From: a bacterium
GTDB taxonomy: Bacteria > Actinomycetota > Acidimicrobiia > Acidimicrobiales > UBA8592
Direction of reading: 5' to 3'
Assembly (NCBI GenBank): GCA_002713605.1
Contig: PATL01000018.1
Coordinates: 1-5,555 of the forward strand
DNA: 5,555 nucleotides
A program made the translations under genes and the position numbers. The notes beneath the pieces are model-generated. The model was not told the DNA's origin. It was given only the letters and a program-made list of their open reading frames with translations, and ran no database searches. Below are positions 1 to 4,760 of this stretch, one piece after another. Each line of letters begins with the position of its first letter. Positions within the stretch are counted from its first letter, which is position 1.

Positions 1-558
1 GAATCCCAACTTGTAGCATCAGCGCAACAAGGAAATAGAGATGCTTTAGAGCAGTTACTTGAACACTACTATGATTTTGTTTTTTCAATCTGCCGGAGAG
101 TAACAGGAAACATTAATGACGCTAATGAAGCCACCCAAGAAACACTGATATCAGTTGTAAGAAATATTGCCTCATTTAAGTCAACTGCAAAATTTTCAAC
201 ATGGGTGTACCGCATTGCTACGAATGCGTCATTAGACGAGATTCGGAGAAAGTCTCGCAAGCCAACCACTGAATTCAATGAAGAAACTGTTATAGCCAAA
301 ACGACACCAAGTCTTGAGGACTCAATAATTGACAGTATTGACATTGACATTGCTTTACAACGCTTGCCAGAGGAATTTCGCATAGTACTAGTGCTTCGAG
401 ATCAATTAGGTACTAGCTATGAGGAAATAGGTGAAATCCTTGATGTTCCATCAGGCACTGTAAAGTCACGAATTGCCCGTGCCCGCCAAAAGATGAAAGA
501 AGAAATTTTAGGGAACAAAAATCATATACGCGCAGTCAAAGGGGTTAACGATGGATGA
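1..558 (+). CDS. sigM: ECF-family RNA polymerase sigma factor (SigM position), 5' partial
   Basis: The reading frame is open from the first base of the window, so the start codon lies upstream; 185 residues are visible. Sigma-70 region 2 covers about visible residues 5-83, including the DANEATQET stretch typical of region 2.2 and the FSTWVYRIATNASLDEIRR stretch of regions 2.3-2.4 that melts and reads the -10 element. A short linker leads to region 4 at about 115-170, with RLPEEFR and a helix-turn-helix (SYEEIGEILDVPSGTVKSRIARAR, in two parts around residues 139-162) that reads the -35 element. There is no region 1 or 3, which is the ECF layout. Its stop codon overlaps the start of the anti-sigma gene by 8 nt, so the two are co-transcribed and probably translationally coupled. 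The symbol rests on synteny with the mycobacterial sigM-trxB-trxA-cwlM-parB block rather than on subgroup assignment. Family call is very sure; the SigM orthology is likely. Confidence 0.93.
   Translation, partial: ESQLVASAQQGNRDALEQLLEHYYDFVFSICRRVTGNINDANEATQETLISVVRNIASFKSTAKFSTWVYRIATNASLDEIRRKSRKPTTEFNEETVIAKTTPSLEDSIIDSIDIDIALQRLPEEFRIVLVLRDQLGTSYEEIGEILDVPSGTVKSRIARARQKMKEEILGNKNHIRAVKGVNDG
538..544 (+). promoter_or_regulatory. Ribosome binding site of the anti-sigma gene
   Basis: AAAGGGG lies inside the end of the sigma gene, 6 nt before the ATG at 551. It supports that start and therefore the 8-nt overlap between the two genes. Confidence 0.6.
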
Positions 559-1699
559 TTTTAAAAGACATAGCAATTTTAAATTAATAAGCGCCTATAT
601 AGATGGTGAAGTAACTGATGAAGAACGAGCGCGCATTGAATCAGATCCTAAGCTAATGAACGAGGTTAACCAGATTCTTTCAATAAGTAAAAGGGTTGGA
701 AAAGTTGTACCGAACGATCCAGAAACGAAATCAAATCATATCCAGACTGCATTAAACGAGATGTCAGTGAATTTGCCTGATTCAGTGATACTTATTGGAA
801 ATGCTGACAAACAGGGCTCTTTTTTTGCAAGACCAGCTCGAATTCTTGGAGCAGTTGCTGCTGCAATACTCATTATTATTGCTATTCCGCTATTCAGATC
901 CGGAGACAGTTCAACAACACAAATAGCATCCGAAAATCTTGAAACGTCAGATACCGAACAAGTGGTAGAAAGTGCTCCTTCAGAAGTAAGAGAACAAAGT
1001 AATGACGGTGCTAATCTAGAGGAATCGGCTCCCCTTAACTCGAGTCAAGGCGAAGCAACTATAGATATAGAAAAAGCAGGTGAAATCGCAACAGATATTG
1101 ATCTGACAGAAGATAGTGAAACAGATATTTTAGAGAAGTTAGAAGAATCTCAAAATGAAGAACTATCTAGTGATGAGCCTTCTACCGCTGGGGTACAAGC
1201 AGTAACGACTCCAGAAGAAACGTTTAGACGAGGGTCTATCAATACCTACACATCTGATAACCCTAACGAATACAGCTCGTTCCTACTTCAGGACGTGCGT
1301 ATCGAATCAGGAGAATCATTTGACTCATTTGTCATAGAGTTAGCACCAACAAGTGATGATCCTTCTTCAATGATTCCAGGACCTTATGCAATAGAGATAA
1401 ATGGTGAATTCTTGGTAGGAGAGGATTCTTTCGACCTACCAGTTGAAATAAATGAGTATGTTGTAATAAACCTTGCTGCACGTGGTGGTGTATGGAACGA
1501 TGACACGGGTTACGAACCATCTTGGGGTTCAATTGCACAAACAATAACAGCCGATGAATCTAACCTCACGGCTATTTACTTTGGTGACTTTGAAGCAAAT
1601 TTGACCTTTGTTCTAGGTATTGAACCAAACAGCACTTTTCGGTCATACCAAACTATGGACCCTCCTAGATTAATCATTGAAGTAGACCATAATTCCTAA
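551..1699 (+). CDS. Membrane anti-sigma factor with C-terminal AMIN-like domain
   Basis: The protein has 382 residues and is the probable cognate inhibitor of the upstream ECF sigma factor. Residues 8-50 (LISAYIDGEVTDEERARIES and following) resemble the N-terminal sigma-binding segment of anti-sigma factors, but the HxxxCxxC zinc motif is absent and the whole protein has no cysteine. One transmembrane helix spans about 98-116 (ILGAVAAAILIIIAIPLF), giving a cytoplasmic N-terminus and an external C-terminus. Residues 117-225 form a low-complexity Ser/Thr/Asp/Glu-rich linker. Residues 246-380 match my knowledge of the actinobacterial AMIN-like domain: LQDVRIESGESFDSFVIEL at the start, then FGDFEANLTFVLGI and the closing DPPRLIIEVDH. 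AMIN-type domains occur in envelope and cell-wall proteins, so this end probably senses or docks to the envelope. The ATG at 551 has a good ribosome binding site. The anti-sigma role rests on position, topology and the N-terminal segment; ligand and release mechanism are unknown. Confidence 0.82.
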   Translation: MDDFKRHSNFKLISAYIDGEVTDEERARIESDPKLMNEVNQILSISKRVGKVVPNDPETKSNHIQTALNEMSVNLPDSVILIGNADKQGSFFARPARILGAVAAAILIIIAIPLFRSGDSSTTQIASENLETSDTEQVVESAPSEVREQSNDGANLEESAPLNSSQGEATIDIEKAGEIATDIDLTEDSETDILEKLEESQNEELSSDEPSTAGVQAVTTPEETFRRGSINTYTSDNPNEYSSFLLQDVRIESGESFDSFVIELAPTSDDPSSMIPGPYAIEINGEFLVGEDSFDLPVEINEYVVINLAARGGVWNDDTGYEPSWGSIAQTITADESNLTAIYFGDFEANLTFVLGIEPNSTFRSYQTMDPPRLIIEVDHNS

Positions 1700-1708
1700 A
1701 CCAAAGGG

Positions 1709-1733
1709 AGTTAGCCATATCAAATTGCTAACT
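1709..1733 (+). other. Inverted repeat after the anti-sigma gene
   Basis: AGTTAGC (1709-1715) and GCTAACT (1727-1733) form a perfect 7-bp stem with an 11-nt loop, starting 10 nt after the anti-sigma stop codon. No T-tract follows, so a normal intrinsic terminator is not supported; it may be a weak terminator, an mRNA-stabilising hairpin or an operator. The rest of the 106-bp gap (to 1805) is AT-rich and could hold a promoter for the next gene (for example TGTAAAAAT at 1762-1770 as an extended -10), but no convincing -35/-10 pair stands out. Confidence 0.35.
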
Positions 1734-1805
1734 ACAGACAACTATCGAACTACATAAAAGTGTAAAAATTAATCAAAACTTGATCTAAGCGGGTATTCTC
1801 ACCAC

Positions 1806-2198
1806 ATGGTCGAAACAAACAACTTCCAAACAGAAGATCAAAAATCAACTGCATCACTTGAAACATTAATTACATCAAAAATAGTGACCCAAGTAGAAAA
1901 CATTCGGGCAAAAACCTCAGGTCCAGCTATTCGCATAAGTCGGACCTTGGTTTATGGACTAACTGCAACAATTATTATTTTAATAGCGCTTCCTTTTCTT
2001 TTTATCGGAATGAGTCGAGGCCTTATTGAAATCTTTGATCTCTGGGTTTTTTCAGAACGTTCAAGAGCAGTTTGGTTCGTCTATCTATTAAACGCTACGT
2101 TATGGTCCACCATCGGTCTTTTAATATGGAGACGAAGACCAAAGGGCGCGGCTACACCTAAAGAAGGTGTTTCTCATATGGAAGGAAATGATGTCTGA
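1806..2198 (+). CDS. Small two-TM membrane protein of unknown function upstream of trxB
   Basis: I do not recognise a named family for this 130-residue protein. It has a polar N-terminal segment (1-45), a first hydrophobic helix at about 48-69 (LVYGLTATIIILIALPFLFIG), a short connecting segment with Arg and Glu, a second helix at about 89-108 (VWFVYLLNATLWSTIGLLIW) and a basic stop-transfer sequence RRRPK at 109-113. Both ends are therefore probably cytoplasmic. The N-terminal part has amphipathic character and could lie on the membrane or pair with a partner. Its last 8 nt overlap the preferred trxB start, and the trxB ribosome binding site lies inside its coding sequence, which suggests coupled translation. 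The ATG at 1806 has only a weak Shine-Dalgarno candidate (GCGGGT, about 11 nt upstream). The compact two-helix plan resembles other small actinobacterial envelope proteins, but no function can be assigned. Confidence 0.75.
   Translation: MVETNNFQTEDQKSTASLETLITSKIVTQVENIRAKTSGPAIRISRTLVYGLTATIIILIALPFLFIGMSRGLIEIFDLWVFSERSRAVWFVYLLNATLWSTIGLLIWRRRPKGAATPKEGVSHMEGNDV
2180..2186 (+). promoter_or_regulatory. Ribosome binding site deciding the trxB start
   Basis: GGAAGGA ends 4 nt before the ATG at 2191, inside the 3' end of the preceding gene. It favours ATG 2191 (protein beginning MSEHKEVVIIGSGPAG) over the GTG at 2167 and the adjacent ATG at 2188. Confidence 0.6.
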
Positions 2199-3153
2199 GC
2201 ACAAAGAGGTTGTTATTATTGGTTCGGGCCCAGCTGGACTTACGGCTGCTATCTACACTGCTCGTGCCAATCTAGAACCATTAGTCATAGAGGGAGAACC
2301 ATCCTCAACAAGTGACCAGCCCGGTGGACAACTCATGCTGACCACTGATGTTGAAAATTACCCGGGATTTCCCTCAGGGATTATGGGTCCAGAGTTAATG
2401 TCTAATTTTCGAGCACAGGCAGAACGATTCGGAGCTGAATTGGTAACAAAGAAAGTTACACGAGTTAATCTCAACACTTCACCTTTTGAAATATGGGTAG
2501 GTGACCCGTCATCAAACGAGCCAACGTTCACTGCTCTGTCGGTAATTGTTTCAACTGGTGCTAAAGCTCTGATGCTTAACCTCCCTAACGAAATAGAACT
2601 CGTAGGGCACGGGATATCAACCTGCGCTACTTGCGATGGTTTCTTCTTTAAAGATCAAGAAATAGCTGTCGTTGGTGGAGGAGACTCAGCTATTGAAGAA
2701 GCAATGTTTCTTTCACGGTTTGCCAGTAAAGTGACAATTATTCATCGGCGAGACCAACTCCGAGCATCAAAAATTATGCAGGATCGAGCATTCGCAAATC
2801 CTAAAATTGAATTTCTTTGGAATCATCAAGTAACTGGATATATCGGTGATACCAAACTTGAAGGCGTCAAGGTTCAAAATGTAACTCATCAAACAGAATC
2901 AACACTTAATATCTCTGGTTTATTCATAGCCATAGGCCACACACCAAATACGTCAATCTTTGAAGGTCAATTATCTCTCCACGAAAATGGCTATATCAAA
3001 ACAGATAGCGATTCATCTCGAACAAACATTGATGGTGTGTTTGCTTGTGGAGACGTTCAAGATTTCACATATCGTCAAGCAATAACAGCAGCTGGATCTG
3101 GATGCATGGCAGCGATAGATGCTGAACGTTGGCTAGAAGAACATGCGGGGTAA
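2191..3153 (+). CDS. trxB: Thioredoxin-disulfide reductase (NADPH)
   Basis: This flavoprotein transfers electrons from NADPH through FAD and a redox disulfide to thioredoxin, here the product of the next gene. From ATG 2191 it has 320 residues, the usual length for low-molecular-weight TrxB. Visible motifs are the FAD dinucleotide-binding GSGPAG at 11-16, the PGGQL(M)LTTDVENYPGFP stretch at 44-61, the redox-active CATC at 145-148 followed by DGFFF, the NADPH-binding GGGDSAIEE at 162-170, the HRRDQLRAS 2'-phosphate-contact region at 185-193, FACGDVQD at 284-291 and RQAITAAGSGCMAA at 295-308 for the second FAD contact. All catalytic elements are present. It overlaps the small membrane-protein gene by 8 nt and lies 80 bp upstream of trxA, the conserved actinobacterial trxB-trxA arrangement. 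Nothing is truncated or missing. A ferredoxin-dependent reductase is unlikely given the intact NADPH motifs. Confidence 0.97.
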   Translation: MSEHKEVVIIGSGPAGLTAAIYTARANLEPLVIEGEPSSTSDQPGGQLMLTTDVENYPGFPSGIMGPELMSNFRAQAERFGAELVTKKVTRVNLNTSPFEIWVGDPSSNEPTFTALSVIVSTGAKALMLNLPNEIELVGHGISTCATCDGFFFKDQEIAVVGGGDSAIEEAMFLSRFASKVTIIHRRDQLRASKIMQDRAFANPKIEFLWNHQVTGYIGDTKLEGVKVQNVTHQTESTLNISGLFIAIGHTPNTSIFEGQLSLHENGYIKTDSDSSRTNIDGVFACGDVQDFTYRQAITAAGSGCMAAIDAERWLEEHAG

Positions 3154-3224
3154 CTTGTCACATGTTCCCCACAAACACTAGTTTCGCCACTACATTTAGC
3201 TTAGAGCTTTTCTAAATTCAAACT

Positions 3225-3228
3225 GGAG
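3225..3228 (+). promoter_or_regulatory. Ribosome binding site of trxA
   Basis: GGAG sits 5 nt before the ATG at 3234, within the 80-bp trxB-trxA gap. It fixes the trxA start. Confidence 0.6.
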
Positions 3229-3233
3229 ACAAA

Positions 3234-3560
3234 ATGTCTGATTCAACTACAACCCTTACTGCTAGCACCTTTGATGAGGTTGTGAACGCTTCTCAAAAAC
3301 CCATTCTTGTAGACTTTTGGGCTGAATGGTGTGGGCCGTGCAAAATGATTGCTCCCATTTTAGAAGAAATAGCCTCTGAGCAGGGAGAACATATAAAAAT
3401 TGCGAAATTAAATGTAGATGAAGCCGGTGATATTGCTAGACGGTTTGAGGTCATGAGTATCCCAACTCTAATCGTCTTTGACGAAGGCGTTCCAACCAAA
3501 AGAATCGTTGGTGCAAAATCAAAAGACGCCCTTCTCGAAGACCTTTCCGAATTTATCTAA
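3234..3560 (+). CDS. trxA: Thioredoxin
   Basis: This 108-residue protein has the normal length of a single-domain thioredoxin, the cytoplasmic dithiol reductant for ribonucleotide reductase, methionine sulfoxide reductase, peroxiredoxins and other targets. The active site WCGPC is at residues 32-36, with the buried Asp27 in VDFWAEWCGPCKM. The cis-proline loop SIPT is at 75-78, and the substrate-facing glycine is in IVGAKSKDAL near 93. There is no signal peptide or membrane helix. It follows trxB, its reductase, by 80 bp and is probably in the same transcript. Cysteines occur only in the active site. No unusual features are seen. Confidence 0.97.
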   Translation: MSDSTTTLTASTFDEVVNASQKPILVDFWAEWCGPCKMIAPILEEIASEQGEHIKIAKLNVDEAGDIARRFEVMSIPTLIVFDEGVPTKRIVGAKSKDALLEDLSEFI

Positions 3561-3585
3561 CTTTCCATATACGCTGAAGCCGATA

Positions 3586-3602
3586 AACTACATGCCGTAG
3601 TT
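3586..3602 (+). other. Small stem-loop between trxA and cwlM
   Basis: AACTAC (3586-3591), a 5-nt loop and GTAGTT (3597-3602) form a perfect 6-bp hairpin followed by GTTTG. It could be a weak terminator for the trx genes or a 5' structure ahead of cwlM. It covers the TTG at 3601, which makes that codon a poor choice of start. The T-tract is short, so the terminator reading is uncertain. Confidence 0.3.
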
Positions 3603-3618
3603 GTTTGAATGCGAAATT

Positions 3619-4614
3619 ATGGAAAACCAGTCTAATGAATCTAATGCGCTTGACTTAGGTGACAGAGGGGCGCGCGTCCAAGAGTTACATCTCATGCTTG
3701 AGTCATTAGATTTTGATATCGATGAACCACTTGATTGCTTTACTGAGAAAACAAGAAATTCAATCAAGTTATTTCAAGAACAACGGGGTTTGCTAATCTC
3801 TGGCCGATGTGATCAGAAAACATGGGATGTTCTGGTTGAAAATAGTTATGTCCTTGGTGACAGACTTCTTTACCTCACACGTCCCATGCTGCGTGGGGAA
3901 GATATTGCGGAACTTCAAAGATCACTAGGCGCTCTTGGGTTTAATCCTGGGAAAGTTGACGGTATCTTTGGTCCTGACACACAGGATGCAGTTGAGCTAT
4001 TTCAACGAAACTCAGGTTTAGTAGTTGATGCAATTTATGGTCCAAATTGTATGACTGCCTTAAAGCGACTTGGAGAACGAGTTGAGCAAGGCTCTGTTGC
4101 TGTTGTTCAAGAAAAAGAAAAGATTATTTCAAAAATGAGATCTCATGATTTGCCGTCAATTGCACTTGGACATCTAGGAGGATTCTCCCCTGTTGTTGAC
4201 ACATTTGCGAAGAAAATGCGCGAGTCTCACATCAAGGTAGATGTAATTGGTCATTACGATGAGTCAGTACACGCAGCCATTTGTAACAAAAACAATATTG
4301 ACCTTTACATAGGTTTTTTCCCACCTGTAGCGAACGAAAGTTCGATTTCCTTCTACTCAGCTAAAGGCTTTGCTTCCCCTGGTGGAACTCATTTCACGGA
4401 GTTATTCTCAAATAACTTTTTAAGACAAACTGGGAAAATAATTGAAACTATTGGCAATAGTGAGAAGGTTCTTAGAGAAACACGTATGCCAGCTGTTGCA
4501 ATTAGATATGGCTCTACAGAGGATTTAATTACGGACTCTCAAACGCTCCTTAATGTCTTAATTGAATCCATTTCATCATGGTTTTCTGAACCTTTTGAAG
4601 AAATTTCCTCATAA
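3619..4614 (+). CDS. cwlM: CwlM-like peptidoglycan-binding protein with degenerate amidase domain
   Basis: From ATG 3619 the protein has 331 residues and no signal peptide or membrane helix, so it should be cytoplasmic. It holds two PG_binding_1 repeats (about 11-77 and 88-153; the second contains the typical GKVDGIFGPDTQDAVELFQ) and a C-terminal Amidase_3-like domain (about 179-325). The domain order and the LRETRMP signature at 285-291 agree with mycobacterial CwlM. The amidase site is decayed: the first motif keeps a His (GHLGG, 184-188), but the second metal-ligand motif is replaced by DLYIGFFPP (228-236), the catalytic Glu position reads AIRYG (Arg296), and the segment between the first motif and HYDESVHAA is short. 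In mycobacteria CwlM is a regulator that activates MurA, not a wall hydrolase; a similar role here is inference. ATG 3619 is preferred to TTG 3601 because the latter lies in a hairpin, although neither has a clear ribosome binding site. The protein stops soon after the amidase-like domain. Confidence 0.88.
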   Translation: MENQSNESNALDLGDRGARVQELHLMLESLDFDIDEPLDCFTEKTRNSIKLFQEQRGLLISGRCDQKTWDVLVENSYVLGDRLLYLTRPMLRGEDIAELQRSLGALGFNPGKVDGIFGPDTQDAVELFQRNSGLVVDAIYGPNCMTALKRLGERVEQGSVAVVQEKEKIISKMRSHDLPSIALGHLGGFSPVVDTFAKKMRESHIKVDVIGHYDESVHAAICNKNNIDLYIGFFPPVANESSISFYSAKGFASPGGTHFTELFSNNFLRQTGKIIETIGNSEKVLRETRMPAVAIRYGSTEDLITDSQTLLNVLIESISSWFSEPFEEISS

Positions 4615-4673
4615 AAGCAGTTCAAATAACATTTTCCCTGTTCAAAGAGATTTTTTTAACGAAAATCACAGGT

Positions 4674-4694
4674 TTTTCCCCAAACTGGGGATAA
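4674..4694. repeat. Inverted pair of DnaA-box-like 9-mers
   Basis: TTTTCCCCA (4674-4682) and TGGGGATAA (4686-4694, reading TTATCCCCA on the minus strand) face each other across AAC. Against the DnaA-box consensus TTATCCACA the minus-strand copy differs at one position and the plus-strand copy at two. The same bases form a C4/G4 stem that could act in RNA, so a terminator or processing hairpin is an equal alternative. DnaA binding is plausible given the origin-proximal location but not shown. Confidence 0.3.
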
Positions 4695-4711
4695 CAAGCT
4701 ATGAACAACCT

Positions 4712-4740
4712 AAAAGTCTCTATTATAGATTTAGACTTTT
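4712..4740. terminator. Putative bidirectional terminator between cwlM and parB
   Basis: AAAAGTCT (4712-4719) and AGACTTTT (4733-4740) form a perfect 8-bp inverted repeat. The loop contains CTAT/ATAG (4720-4728), which can fold further. An A-run on one side and a T-run on the other give a terminator shape on both strands, as expected between convergent genes. The stem is AT-rich, so strength is uncertain. The surrounding 146-bp region has no gene. Confidence 0.55.
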
Positions 4741-4760
4741 GCCTATAGTCCTTTATTTTA

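Noticed and set aside
69..383. Minus-strand open frame of 104 codons
   Set aside because: It is antisense to the well-supported ECF sigma factor frame and shows no family motif.
1479..1484. CACGTG as the core of a parS site
   Set aside because: The flanks do not match the GTTTC...GAAAC arms of parS and the site is within coding sequence; no parS was found in the window.
1332..1544. Minus-strand open frame of 70 codons
   Set aside because: It lies antisense to the AMIN-like domain of the anti-sigma gene; His/Leu-rich composition is typical of a shadow frame.
2167..2190. Upstream GTG (2167) and ATG (2188) as trxB starts
   Set aside because: The ribosome binding site at 2180-2186 lies after 2167 and is too close to 2188; ATG 2191 gives the standard TrxB N-terminus.
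3139..3167. Inverted repeat GAACATG/CATGTTC over the trxB stop codon
   Set aside because: The 7-bp stem has a 15-nt loop and no T-tract, and trxA follows closely; too weak to call a terminator.
3165..3173. TTCCCCACA as a DnaA box between trxB and trxA
   Set aside because: It has two mismatches to the consensus, stands alone, and is expected by chance at this length.
3293..3499. Minus-strand open frame of 68 codons
   Set aside because: It is antisense to trxA and has no recognisable feature.
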